Below are positions 45,853-54,809 of a DNA stretch of 64,000 nucleotides, in pieces. How positions within the stretch are numbered: the stretch's first letter is position 1; the number at the start of each line of letters is the position of its first letter. Origin of the DNA: Labilibaculum euxinicum. GTDB lineage: Bacteria > Bacteroidota > Bacteroidia > Bacteroidales > Marinifilaceae. Where the stretch lies: contig NZ_WTCR01000014.1 of NCBI RefSeq assembly GCF_009795715.1, positions 62,001 through 126,000 of the forward strand, in the 5' to 3' direction. Both the position numbers and the translations under genes were made by a program. The notes beneath the pieces were generated by a model that was not told where the DNA came from, ran no database searches, and saw only the letters and a list, made by a program, of their open reading frames with translations.

Positions 45853-46372
45853 AATTGCTTTTTTAGGAGATAGTTTAACCGAGGGAGGATGCTGGGAAGA
45901 ATACTTTCCTGCTTATGAAATCTCCAATTTTGGAATATCCGGAGAGCGGTCTGATGAAATCCTATTTCGATTGGATGAGGTTTTGTTCAAGAAGCCTAAA
46001 AAGATTTTTTTGATGATGGGGATTAACGATCTGGGTGAAGGTTTAAGTTCTGAAAAGATTCTTACGAATTATCAAAAAATATTTTCAATAATGAAGGAGC
46101 ATAAGGACATTGAATTGATCGTTCAAAGTCTTTTGCCTACTAATGATACGATGTTTAAGAGTGCCAATTTTGATGGAATGAAAATTCTGGAGGTCAATTA
46201 TCATTTAAGAGATTTGTGTGATAAAGAGAAGATAGCTTTCGTGGATTTGTACACGGCTTTTTCAACCTATAAATCCCAACTGATAAAAGATTATACCAAT
46301 GATGGTTTGCATTTGAATGAAGCAGGTTACAGAATATGGCAGAATTGTTTGCAATCTGAAAATCTCATTTAA
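45842..46372 (+). CDS. SGNH/GDSL-family hydrolase
   Basis: A 176-aa cytoplasmic esterase-type protein. Block I is FLGDSLTEGG (Ser11), block II FGISGERSDE, block III GINDLGEG and block V DGLHLNEAG with Asp and His of the triad. In this setting it may remove O-acetyl or other ester groups from amino sugars, which is inference. The ATG at 45842 lies inside the end of the permease gene in another frame, so translation is coupled. Confidence 0.9.
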   Translation: MKNRIAFLGDSLTEGGCWEEYFPAYEISNFGISGERSDEILFRLDEVLFKKPKKIFLMMGINDLGEGLSSEKILTNYQKIFSIMKEHKDIELIVQSLLPTNDTMFKSANFDGMKILEVNYHLRDLCDKEKIAFVDLYTAFSTYKSQLIKDYTNDGLHLNEAGYRIWQNCLQSENLI

Positions 46373-46474
46373 AAATCTTAAAAAGATGAAACGAGCCATG
46401 AGAAGACTTTTCTCACATACGAGAATGACTAAGTTGGCGAGTTCCATGTGGTAATAAAAAACAAATTCAGACTC

Positions 46475-47584
46475 ATGAAAAAAACGGAACGTTTAATGGC
46501 TTTGGATGCCTTTCGGGGATTAACCATTGCTGCCATGATTACTGTAAATACTCCTGGGAGTTGGGGACATGTTTATGCTCCATTGCTGCATTCCAAGTGG
46601 CATGGCTGTACACCAACCGATTTGGTATTTCCTTTCTTTCTATTTGCCGTTGGTGTTGCCATGTGGTTTGCTTTCGGAAAATTTGATCATAAATTAAGTC
46701 CCGAAGCAGGCAGGAAGATTCTGAAGCGGACTGTAATCATTTTTGGGATCGGTTTGTTGTTAAATGCGTTTCCATTTGTTCAGGTTGAATGGGAAAATTT
46801 CCGGATAATGGGTGTTTTGCAGCGGATTGCCTTGGCCTATGGAATAGGTAGTTTGCTTTGTTTGTCGCTGAATAAGCTTCGTTTGGTATTTGTTGCATTG
46901 GCTATTCTTCTGGCATACTGGGGATTGATTTTTTTCCTTGGCGGTGATGATCCGTATAGTTTAGAAGGAAATCCCACAATGGCTTTCGATGCCATGATTC
47001 TTGGAGCGAACCATATGTACAAAGGGTTTGGCGTAACTTTTGATCCGGAAGGATTGTTTAGCACTCTTCCTGCAATTGCTACAGTAATCCTCGGATATCT
47101 TTCAGGATTTTTAATTGAGTCAACCGAGCGTAAAAAATTGGTTGCGAAGTTATTGATGTTTGGTTCCTTAGGTGTGATTGCTGGTTTAATTTGGAACTTG
47201 GGATTCCCTATTAATAAACCAATCTGGTCTAGTTCTTATGTGATTTATACAGCAGGCTTGGCACTTTTGGTTTTAGCTGTAATGATTTACCTGATCGATA
47301 TTTTGGAGTACAAAAAATGGGCTCATCCTTTTTTGGTTTTCGGAATGAATCCTTTGTTTATTTATGTTCTTTCAGGAGTTTGGGTAAGAGTGATTATTTA
47401 TCTGGTTCATTTTTCAGATCAGGCAGGAAATTCAACAACCGGATATGTCTGGTTGTATAAAAATGCATTTGCATCCTGGGCAGGAGATATGAATGGATCT
47501 TTGTTTTTTGCTCTGGCACATATCGTTGTCTATTGGCTCATCGTGCTGTTTCTCTATCGTCGGAAAATTTTTATTAAAATATAA
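46475..47584 (+). CDS. NagX-like (COG4299) multi-span membrane protein
   Basis: A 369-aa inner-membrane protein with about 10 spans. LDAFRGLTIAAMITVN and HSKWHGCTPTDLVFPFFLFAV are the signature of the heparan-alpha-glucosaminide N-acetyltransferase-like family (NagX, DUF5009). Family members are found in GlcNAc and MurNAc clusters. It could acetylate amino sugars across the membrane or act as a sugar transporter; sequence alone does not decide. ATG 46475 gives the proper N-terminus, rather than GTG 46448. Confidence 0.85.
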   Translation: MKKTERLMALDAFRGLTIAAMITVNTPGSWGHVYAPLLHSKWHGCTPTDLVFPFFLFAVGVAMWFAFGKFDHKLSPEAGRKILKRTVIIFGIGLLLNAFPFVQVEWENFRIMGVLQRIALAYGIGSLLCLSLNKLRLVFVALAILLAYWGLIFFLGGDDPYSLEGNPTMAFDAMILGANHMYKGFGVTFDPEGLFSTLPAIATVILGYLSGFLIESTERKKLVAKLLMFGSLGVIAGLIWNLGFPINKPIWSSSYVIYTAGLALLVLAVMIYLIDILEYKKWAHPFLVFGMNPLFIYVLSGVWVRVIIYLVHFSDQAGNSTTGYVWLYKNAFASWAGDMNGSLFFALAHIVVYWLIVLFLYRRKIFIKI

Positions 47585-47585
47585 A

Positions 47586-47620
47586 AGAAAAGCTTCGGAT
47601 TTAATCCGAAGCTTTTTTTG
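47586..47620. terminator. Bidirectional terminator between nagX-like and thrE-like genes
   Basis: AAAGCTTCGGATT and AATCCGAAGCTTT flank a very small loop, with A and T runs on the sides. The last codons and stop of the leftward ThrE-like gene lie within the hairpin. Confidence 0.9.
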
Positions 47621-48125
47621 AGTCAAATAATTTATTTAGAAATTTGTTTGGTTTAGTTTCTTTTATTGATTTGTTTCGACTGAGTAACATGGGAGCCGAA
47701 ACGCCCAGCGAAAGTGCCGATAATACAAAAAAGGCTTTCAATCCATTATCAACAGTTTCTTGTAACAACTGCAGAAAAACAGCATGATCATTTTCTCCTG
47801 TTAAATGGATAATTCCCAGCATCATTCGGTAAGTAAATGCACCGGGAACCATTGGTATAACCGCAGGAATAGCAAATACAAAGGGAGGCGAATGTCTTAA
47901 GTGAGCACCCCGGATGCTTAAAAAACCAATTAGTAAAGCGCCCATAAGCGAGCTGAGAATGATATTTACTCCCAGCTTTAGGCAGATTAGTTTTACTGTT
48001 CCGCCCAAAGCACCCATGATGAATATTACCCATAATGTACGGGGAGGAACATTAAAGAGTATTGCAAAACCACAAGCAGCAAACCCCAGCCAAATCCATG
48101 TTTCAAAAAATACAATCCACTCCAT
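47601..48125 (-). CDS. ThrE-like threonine/serine exporter, small subunit
   Basis: A 174-aa membrane protein with about five hydrophobic segments (ETWIWLGFAACGFAILFNVP start; FAIPAVIPMVPGAFTYRMMLG motif). This is the C-terminal half (ThrE_2/DUF3815) of the ThrE amino-acid exporter, encoded separately in many bacteria. It starts 3 nt after the large subunit. Together they would export threonine or serine. Confidence 0.87.
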   Translation of the reverse strand: MEWIVFFETWIWLGFAACGFAILFNVPPRTLWVIFIMGALGGTVKLICLKLGVNIILSSLMGALLIGFLSIRGAHLRHSPPFVFAIPAVIPMVPGAFTYRMMLGIIHLTGENDHAVFLQLLQETVDNGLKAFFVLSALSLGVSAPMLLSRNKSIKETKPNKFLNKLFDSKKASD

Positions 48126-48128
48126 ATT

Positions 48129-48899
48129 CTAAATGTTATAAATAAGAATCGCTCCCAGTAAACCCAAAGCAATCGAAAAAGCGATAATTAATCCATTAAG
48201 TCCTCTTACCACTCCGTTTATAATATTTCCATCCAAAAGATCCAGCAGGGAATTAATTAATGGAATTCCAGGAATCAGATATAAAACAGAGGTTGCAAAA
48301 GCATATTCCGGATTGCTGCTAATGTGCAGATTAACTGCAGCTCCTGAAATCATAGCTGATACAAAAGCGGCCAGGAAAATACATAAATAAGGATTAAATT
48401 CTCTTTTTGTGACTTCCTGTCTTACAAATAAGCCAACAAAGGTTGCCACGAAAGCAATTAGCATTTCGATAGCTTCACCACCAAAAATGCGGCAGAATGA
48501 GGCGCCTGCCAAAGCTACCATTAGCAGTGTTACGATCCGGGGATAATGAGGTACAGATTTTAATCGGTCTATTTCATGACGAACCATTTCCAAATCCCAT
48601 TTTTCCTCTATAATGTGCCAGCTCATTCTGCTGAGTCCGCTAACAATTTTGAAATTGACACGATGAGCCGATGTCTGCATCAGCCGGCTAAAGAACTGAT
48701 CAGACTCTTCGTTGTTGATGGTTAACATTAATGCGCGATGGGTAATTAATAATTCTGCATGGTATCCAAAGGCCGAAGCAATACGCATTACGGTAACCCG
48801 AATTCTAAATGTATTTGCTCCGGTCTCCATAAGTAAGGCTCCTACTTCGAGCAGAATTTTACACAGCTCGTTAATCTTTTCTTTTTCGGATAAAACCAT
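48129..48899 (-). CDS. ThrE-like threonine/serine exporter, large subunit
   Basis: A 256-aa protein. The N-terminal cytoplasmic part (LLMETGANTFRIRVTVMRIA and HRALMLTIN) belongs to the DUF1212/ThrE family; five hydrophobic segments follow with VLYLIPGIPLINSLLDLLDGN, the exporter motif. It forms a two-gene operon with the small subunit. The link with the surrounding peptidoglycan genes is positional only. Confidence 0.88.
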   Translation of the reverse strand: MVLSEKEKINELCKILLEVGALLMETGANTFRIRVTVMRIASAFGYHAELLITHRALMLTINNEESDQFFSRLMQTSAHRVNFKIVSGLSRMSWHIIEEKWDLEMVRHEIDRLKSVPHYPRIVTLLMVALAGASFCRIFGGEAIEMLIAFVATFVGLFVRQEVTKREFNPYLCIFLAAFVSAMISGAAVNLHISSNPEYAFATSVLYLIPGIPLINSLLDLLDGNIINGVVRGLNGLIIAFSIALGLLGAILIYNI

Positions 48900-49179
48900 A
48901 TTTTTTTATTGTTTTGAAATGATATTAACCTGATTGTTGAATACTTCAAATGAGTTTTTTGTAAACCGATCTATTTGTTACTCTGTGGTCCTATGTTTAA
49001 CAGCAAAAAAATGTTTCTTAATTTGTTGTTGTACAAAGTTGTTTAACGGAAAGGTTTTGTTTTGAAGTAGATTTTATTTTCTCTAAAATAAAGAATATAT
49101 CAGGCAAAAGTAATCATTTTTACAATTTCACATTCTGATGCAATGATAAATTATGATTCTAATTTTCATTTTATTGCGA
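48900..49179. other. Intergenic region between leftward genes
   Basis: 280 nt with the promoter region of the exporter pair and the downstream end of the DUF1343 gene. ACTCTGTGGTCC near 48979 is a decayed piece of the CTCTGTG repeat family. Nothing else is seen. Confidence 0.4.
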
Positions 49180-50454
49180 TCAATTATACAGCCAGTATTT
49201 TTTTGATTTTTCCAAAAATGATTCTCTGGGCGCAAACCAAAGTTCTTCGATGTCACTTACCAGAAAGTTTTCGGTAAATCTCATTCTTATTTCCTTACTT
49301 CCAGATACTTTGTCGAACATACTTAAGCGTGATGCTTCGCACATTTCAAATGGATTTTTATTCGGATACAATTTGTGGCATTCCTGCATCACATAAAATT
49401 GAATGAGTGAGATTGGTGCTTGCTGAATGTCCGTAAAATGCAATTGAACCCCATGAAGCATAAGGCCTTTCCCGACTGAATAGTATGGTTTATAGTGTAC
49501 TGGTCGAAAAAGAACACCCGAAATTTGCAGATTATTTAAACTTTCAGCTAAATCGTCAGCATTGATCCATTCGGCAGCAAATAATTTGAATGGCTGAGTA
49601 TAACCGACACCAATCGAAATGGTATACAATTCTCCAAGTATGCCCGAAGCTGCATAGTAAATTGCACTTGCTGAGTTTGGGATATGCGGAGATGTTGGTA
49701 CCCAAGGCAAGCCGGTTTCCTGAAAAGTCATGTTTCGTTTCCATCCTTCCATTTTCACAACATGTAATTTACATTTTTTACCATCCTTCAGTAAGCCTTC
49801 TTCATTCAAATAACCAGCCAGTTCGCCACAAGTTAGTCCGTATACATAAGGTATTGGGAACTGACTCACAAAAGATATTTGTTTAGGTTCAACCAAGCAA
49901 CCTTCTATTTTATTTCCTCCAAAAGGATTTGGGCGATCCAATACGATAAATTCTACATTGTTTTCGGCACAAGCCTCCATTAATAATCCCATACTGCTGA
50001 TGTATGTGTAGGAACGGACGCCAATATCCTGAATGTCGTATACAATAGCATCCAAATCTTTTAGCATTTTAGCATTTGGTTTTTGTTGCCTGCCATACAG
50101 CGAATAGACTTGAATACCTGTTTTTTTGTCGGTGTAGGTTTCTACTTTCTCACCGGCAGCATGATCTCCCCGTATTCCATGTTCAGGGCTGAATAGAACT
50201 TTAACATCTACATCATTGCAGGCATGAAGCAGATCGATAGTCGATTCTAAATAATGATTTACTCCAGTAGGGTTGGTGATAATTCCAATCTTTTTTCCGG
50301 TAAGAAAAGAGTAATTGGTTTTTTGTAGTACATCTATGCCTGTTTCCACTTTTTGGGCAAGGATAGATGTTTGGAAAAATAATATTTGAATGCAGATTAA
50401 AAGAAGGGAATATGGTAATCCTCTGTAAATACGCAATGTGTTGTTGTTAACCAT
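49180..50454 (-). CDS. DUF1343 exo-beta-N-acetylmuramidase (NamZ-like, GH171)
   Basis: A 424-aa protein with a signal peptide (cleavage near SILAQ, about 33). TNPTGVNHYLESTIDLLHA, LFSPEHGIRGDHAAGEKV, IVYDIQDIGVRSYTYISSM and VLDRPNPFGG are family signatures. Bacillus NamZ of this family removes terminal MurNAc from peptidoglycan chains. Here it would free MurNAc in the periplasm for uptake and phosphorylation. It is divergent from the transglutaminase-SusCD operon, with an operator-like site between them. Confidence 0.9.
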   Translation of the reverse strand: MVNNNTLRIYRGLPYSLLLICIQILFFQTSILAQKVETGIDVLQKTNYSFLTGKKIGIITNPTGVNHYLESTIDLLHACNDVDVKVLFSPEHGIRGDHAAGEKVETYTDKKTGIQVYSLYGRQQKPNAKMLKDLDAIVYDIQDIGVRSYTYISSMGLLMEACAENNVEFIVLDRPNPFGGNKIEGCLVEPKQISFVSQFPIPYVYGLTCGELAGYLNEEGLLKDGKKCKLHVVKMEGWKRNMTFQETGLPWVPTSPHIPNSASAIYYAASGILGELYTISIGVGYTQPFKLFAAEWINADDLAESLNNLQISGVLFRPVHYKPYYSVGKGLMLHGVQLHFTDIQQAPISLIQFYVMQECHKLYPNKNPFEMCEASRLSMFDKVSGSKEIRMRFTENFLVSDIEELWFAPRESFLEKSKKYWLYN

Positions 50455-50530
50455 GATGACTGTTTTTTAAGTTTTTGCAATTTAGATACTTGTTTTTTTT
50501 AATTTTTCATTGCAAAACTAATAAATTTTA

Positions 50531-50538
50531 TATTTTTG
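50531..50538 (+). promoter_or_regulatory. Predicted -7 box of the transglutaminase-SusCD operon
   Basis: TATTTTTG matches TAnnTTTG, directly followed by operator-like site 3 and 34 nt before the first ATG. Confidence 0.6.
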
Positions 50539-50554
50539 TAACATGTATGACAAC
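50538..50554 (+). promoter_or_regulatory. Operator-like site 3 (namZ/SusCD divergent promoter)
   Basis: GTAACATGTATGACAAC, sharing TAACATGTATGA with the sites at 32485 and 32659. It overlaps the expected transcription start just after the -7 box, the position of a repressor site. Confidence 0.68.
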
Positions 50555-50571
50555 TTAATAAGTTTTGTGAA

Positions 50572-52005
50572 ATGAATAACTCTTTAAGTCATTATTTTTT
50601 TCTTGCTTTTTGCTTCCTGTTTATTGGCTGTAATGTGTCTAATAAAGGTAAAGCAAATTTAGCCTTTTTAATTGATACAGGTGAGTTCACAATCGCTGGT
50701 CAAATTATTGGGGAGAAACTTTTGGATGGTAACTTGAACGAAAAGCAAAAAAATGATCTTTTGTTTCAAAAGGACATGATGTCGCGCATCGAGAGAGAGT
50801 ATGCTTTGACTGAAGCGGATGTACTTGAAAAACTGATGCCTTACTTTTCTGATTCTACGACAATTTACATGGCAAAATGGGAAAAGGAAAAATCGCTTGA
50901 ATACAGACTGATTAACGGACAGAAACGTTTTTTTAAAAATGCTGTTCCTAATTTATTCCGTTTGAACGAATTTGCGAAAAACAGAGAAGAAAAAATAAGT
51001 GAAAAAACGATAGATTCTTTAAAGAGTTTTTGTGCGTCTCACACCTCACAGTTAATTTCCGAAAGTACTGAAAATGGGGAGTTGGTGAATCCTGTAGAAT
51101 GCACAATGACATATACAATAAGTGTGAAAGCTGGTGCTGTTCCAGCAGGTGAGATTATTCGTTGCTGGATGCCTTATCCTAAAGAATCAAATTCCAGACA
51201 AACAAATGTTGATTTATTGAGCATGTTTCCAGAAAAATACATTGTGGCTCCGGATTCATTTGCGCAAAGAAGTATTTACTGCGAGCAGCTTGCAGAGGCA
51301 GGTGTGGAAACGAAATTTTCTGTGAAATTCAGAACGAAAACGTATGCGCAAATATATGATCCTGCTAAGATGAATTGTGTAGTATATGATACTGCATCGG
51401 TTTTGTATCAGAAAAATACAAGCGAACGACCACCGCAAATCATTTTTTCTGATCGGATTAAAAATTTAGCTGATGAAATTTGTGGAAACGAGACAAAGGC
51501 ATTGAAACAAGTGAGTTTGTTGTATGATTGGATCAATTCAAATATTCCATGGGCAAGTGCATTAGAATATTCCATAGTGCCAAACATTCCAGAATATGTG
51601 TTGGAAAATAAGCATGGCGATTGTGGAATGCAAACACTCCTTTTTATGACGATGGCTCGTTATCGTGGAATTCCGGTAAAGTGGCAAAGTGGCTGGATGC
51701 TGCATCCTGGCGAAGTAAATCTTCACGATTGGTGCGAAGTGTATTATGAGGGAATTGGATGGGTTCCATTGGATCAGTCATTTGGTTTGCAGGAAAGTAA
51801 AAATGATAAAGTGCGAAATTTTTACAAAACAAGTATTGATTCTTATCGGTTGATTGTGAATGAAGATTTCTCGCAGGATTTGTTTCCCTCCAAAATCTGG
51901 CCAAGAAGCGAGCCTGTAGATTTTCAAAGAGGAGAACTGGAATGGAAAGGTGGAAACCTTTATTTTAGTGATTGGACATATAAAATGGAAGTAACATATA
52001 ATTAG
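50572..52005 (+). CDS. Transglutaminase-like lipoprotein
   Basis: A 477-aa protein with a lipobox (FLFIGCNVSN, Cys about 20). The transglutaminase core carries the triad C351 (HGDCGMQTLLF), H385 (LHDWCEVYY) and D401 (PLDQSFG). The N-terminal 170 residues are helical and unassigned, followed by a beta-rich domain (180-290). Such proteins act as cysteine peptidases on peptides. In a peptidoglycan operon it may cut stem peptides. It is first in a five- or six-gene operon; the next gene starts 1 nt after its stop. Confidence 0.85.
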   Translation: MNNSLSHYFFLAFCFLFIGCNVSNKGKANLAFLIDTGEFTIAGQIIGEKLLDGNLNEKQKNDLLFQKDMMSRIEREYALTEADVLEKLMPYFSDSTTIYMAKWEKEKSLEYRLINGQKRFFKNAVPNLFRLNEFAKNREEKISEKTIDSLKSFCASHTSQLISESTENGELVNPVECTMTYTISVKAGAVPAGEIIRCWMPYPKESNSRQTNVDLLSMFPEKYIVAPDSFAQRSIYCEQLAEAGVETKFSVKFRTKTYAQIYDPAKMNCVVYDTASVLYQKNTSERPPQIIFSDRIKNLADEICGNETKALKQVSLLYDWINSNIPWASALEYSIVPNIPEYVLENKHGDCGMQTLLFMTMARYRGIPVKWQSGWMLHPGEVNLHDWCEVYYEGIGWVPLDQSFGLQESKNDKVRNFYKTSIDSYRLIVNEDFSQDLFPSKIWPRSEPVDFQRGELEWKGGNLYFSDWTYKMEVTYN

Positions 52006-52006
52006 G

Positions 52007-53482
52007 ATGAGTAAAAAAGGATTTATAGGCTTGTTGATGATGTTGGTTGCATTGGGCTCAATGGCGAAAAAAAAATCGCCTGAAAGAGAGATGCGTGCAG
52101 TTTGGGTAGCAACAGTCGATAATATTGACTGGCCATCGAAAGCAGGCCTTTCTGTTGAGGAGCAAAAGAAAGAAATGACAACTCTTTTGGATCAACACAA
52201 AAAGAATGGAATGAATACAATTGTATTTCAGATACGGCCAGCAACTGATGCTTTTTATCAATCACCATACGAACCTTGGTCGCAATGGTTGAGTGGGGAG
52301 CAGGGAATTGCACCTGATCCATTTTACGATCCGCTTCAATTTGCTGTTGAAGAGTGTCATAAAAGAGCAATGGAACTTCATGCCTGGATGAATCCGTACA
52401 GAGCCGTTTTTCTTTATCAGGAAACAGAAACAGATCCTGAACACATAACGAATCAGCATCCTGAATGGTTCTTAACTTACGGAAAGCACAGGTATTTTAA
52501 TCCGGGATTGCAGGAAACCAGAGATTATGTGTCCAAAATTGTTGGTGATGTTGTTCGTCGATATGATATTGACGCCATCCATTTTGATGATTATTTCTAT
52601 CCATACAAAATAGCTGGAGAACCATTTCCAGATTCCTTAAGCTTCGCTCAAAATGGAGGTGAATTTTATCCGAACCGAATTGATGATTGGCGAAGAGATA
52701 ATGTGAATCGTGTGATTAAGCAAATTAATGACACTATCAAATCGATTAAGCCGTGGATGCCTTTTGGGATTTCTCCTTTTGGAGTTTGGCGCAATAAGGA
52801 TAAGGATAAATCCGGATCGAGAACTAAAGCTGGTCAAACCAATTATGATGATTTATATGCTGATGTTTTGTTGTGGTTAAAAAACGAGTGGATTGATTAT
52901 GTAACACCTCAAATTTATTGGCACATTGGAAAAAAGGTAGCCGATTATAGAAAAATAGCAAAATGGTGGAGAAGAAATTCTTATGGCAAGCCTTGCTATA
53001 TAGGGCAGGGTGTTTACCGTTTGGACTCTATTTCCACAGCAAAGGCATGGCGCAGTGCAGATCAAATCATCCGACAGATAAAACTGAATCGTCGTTTGAA
53101 AGGATTGAACGGCAGTATGTTTTTTTGTTCAAAGAATTTCACCGAAAACCGATTAGGAATTAATGAAGCCCTGCAAACAGAGGTGTATCGGAGTCCTGCC
53201 CTTAATTTGGAAAACAGCAACTATCAAGCAACCAGATTGAAAGCACCAAAATTACAAATGAAGGAAGGTGTGCTGACTTGGAATGCTGTTGAAGGAGCTA
53301 TTTACTATGTAGTGTATCAATCATCTGGAAAATCCGTTAAAAATGATAAAGTATTTTGTATTACAACTTTATTGGAGTCAGGAATATCAAAACAAGAAGA
53401 GAAGATGTTTTACTCGGTTAAATCAGTTGACAGAGGCCATTTTGAAAGTGTTGCCAGCAATTGGATAAGAGTGGGGAAATAA
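52007..53482 (+). CDS. GH10-like glycosyl hydrolase (GHL10/DUF187)
   Basis: A 491-aa secreted protein with a signal segment (about 5-20). MRAVWVATVDNIDWPSKAGL, NTIVFQIRPATDAFYQS, HAWMNPYRA, VVRRYDIDAIHFDDYFYP and VTPQIYWHIG are the signatures of the GHL10 TIM barrel; a fibronectin-like C-terminal domain spans 405-491. Related E. coli DigH cleaves denuded peptidoglycan glycan, so a glycan hydrolase role fits the operon. Confidence 0.9.
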   Translation: MSKKGFIGLLMMLVALGSMAKKKSPEREMRAVWVATVDNIDWPSKAGLSVEEQKKEMTTLLDQHKKNGMNTIVFQIRPATDAFYQSPYEPWSQWLSGEQGIAPDPFYDPLQFAVEECHKRAMELHAWMNPYRAVFLYQETETDPEHITNQHPEWFLTYGKHRYFNPGLQETRDYVSKIVGDVVRRYDIDAIHFDDYFYPYKIAGEPFPDSLSFAQNGGEFYPNRIDDWRRDNVNRVIKQINDTIKSIKPWMPFGISPFGVWRNKDKDKSGSRTKAGQTNYDDLYADVLLWLKNEWIDYVTPQIYWHIGKKVADYRKIAKWWRRNSYGKPCYIGQGVYRLDSISTAKAWRSADQIIRQIKLNRRLKGLNGSMFFCSKNFTENRLGINEALQTEVYRSPALNLENSNYQATRLKAPKLQMKEGVLTWNAVEGAIYYVVYQSSGKSVKNDKVFCITTLLESGISKQEEKMFYSVKSVDRGHFESVASNWIRVGK

Positions 53483-53535
53483 ACTGATGGTTGCAGATCG
53501 AATTAAAATATGTTTACTTGTAAGGTAAGTGTGTG

Positions 53536-53556
53536 TTTTTAAACATGTTGAACCAT
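53536..53556 (+). promoter_or_regulatory. Weak operator-like site ahead of the NlpC/P60 gene
   Basis: AAACATGTTGAACCA resembles the AACATGTATGACCAA sites and fits TGT-N3-ACC, but several positions differ. Confidence 0.3.
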
Positions 53557-53622
53557 TATTGGAAATCAACAGATGTGTTTAAATTTGGAATCATGTAAGA
53601 TGTAATACCAATTAAAATTAAA

Positions 53623-54798
53623 ATGAGAAATAAAGTTTGGTTAGTGATTATTTTTATTGGTTTTGCTTGTAGTAACGATTCAAAATTGTTGCAGCAGGCA
53701 AACCAAATTTCTCATGCTGTAAAGTTGCAGATTGCACCGGATAGTAGAGAAGCAATTTTTAATCCTGCTTTTTCTATCAATAAGGATAATGGATTAGTTG
53801 TTAGTGGAGAAACATCTCTGTCGGACGCAAAGTTAGCTTTGTTCTCAGCTCTGGAAGCCTTGGAAGTTCATTTGGTAGATAGCTTGGTTGTACTTCCTGA
53901 GAAAAAATTAGGGGATAAAACTTGGGGAGTAATCAACTTAAGTGTTGTGAACTTAAGAGCTTACCCAAAGCATTCGGCAGAGCTTGTTTCGCAATCAATA
54001 ATGGGCACGCCGGTCAGGCTTTTAAAAGAAGATAATGGCTGGTATCAAATACAGACTCCGGACAAATATATTGCCTGGGTTGATGGAGCTGCAATTGCTC
54101 AAAAAACAGAGTCTGAAATGAAGGCCTGGAGGAATTCAACAAGAATAATTTTTATTCCGGATTTTGAAGTCGTAAAAGATCCTGGACAAAATGAAGTAGT
54201 TACCGATTTAGTTGCAGGAGCAATTCTGGAAGTTGAGAAAGAAAATCAGAACAGTTATGATCTGAGCTTACCCGATGGAAGAAAAATTCAAGTAGAAAAA
54301 TCAAATTGTGAGTTGCTTTCTGATTGGAAAACAAGGAAGTTGAAAGATGCATCCATTCTAACCAAAACAGCAAAACAATTTCTTGGCCGCCCTTATTTGT
54401 GGGGTGGAACTTCAGTAAAGGGAGTTGATTGCAGTGGATTTGTCAAATCAGTTTATTTCATAAACGGGATCATTTTAGCTCGTGATGCTTCATTGCAGTT
54501 TCTTCATGGAGATACCATTTCTCCTGGGCAGGGGTTTTTAAAATTGGCAGAAGGAGATTTGATTTTTTTTGGAAGAGCTAAGACTGATGAGAAACCAATG
54601 AAGGTTACTCATGTTGGAATGTATATGAGGAATGGAGAATATATTCATTCTTCAGGCAGGGTTCGGATTAATAGTTTTGAGCCTGAAGCCGAAAATTATA
54701 ACAATTACAGGTCGATTACCTGGCTGGGTGGACGACGGGTTTTAAGTAGAATTGGAGAGCCTGGAATTTGCAGGGTATCCGATCATCCATGGTATTAA
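53623..54798 (+). CDS. YkfC-like NlpC/P60 gamma-D-glutamyl-diamino-acid endopeptidase
   Basis: A 391-aa lipoprotein (IIFIGFACSND, Cys about 17). Two SH3b-like domains span about 95-240 (VINLSVVNLRAYPKHSAELV; EKENQNSYDL). The NlpC/P60 domain has C270 (GVDCSGFVKSVY), H330 (VTHVGMYM) and H342 (EYIHSSGR). The preceding RPYLWGGTSVKG matches YkfC, which trims L-Ala-gamma-D-Glu from stem peptides. This fits the epimerase gene that follows 11 nt later. Confidence 0.93.
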   Translation: MRNKVWLVIIFIGFACSNDSKLLQQANQISHAVKLQIAPDSREAIFNPAFSINKDNGLVVSGETSLSDAKLALFSALEALEVHLVDSLVVLPEKKLGDKTWGVINLSVVNLRAYPKHSAELVSQSIMGTPVRLLKEDNGWYQIQTPDKYIAWVDGAAIAQKTESEMKAWRNSTRIIFIPDFEVVKDPGQNEVVTDLVAGAILEVEKENQNSYDLSLPDGRKIQVEKSNCELLSDWKTRKLKDASILTKTAKQFLGRPYLWGGTSVKGVDCSGFVKSVYFINGIILARDASLQFLHGDTISPGQGFLKLAEGDLIFFGRAKTDEKPMKVTHVGMYMRNGEYIHSSGRVRINSFEPEAENYNNYRSITWLGGRRVLSRIGEPGICRVSDHPWY

Positions 54799-54809
54799 GA
54801 GTAAAGGAA

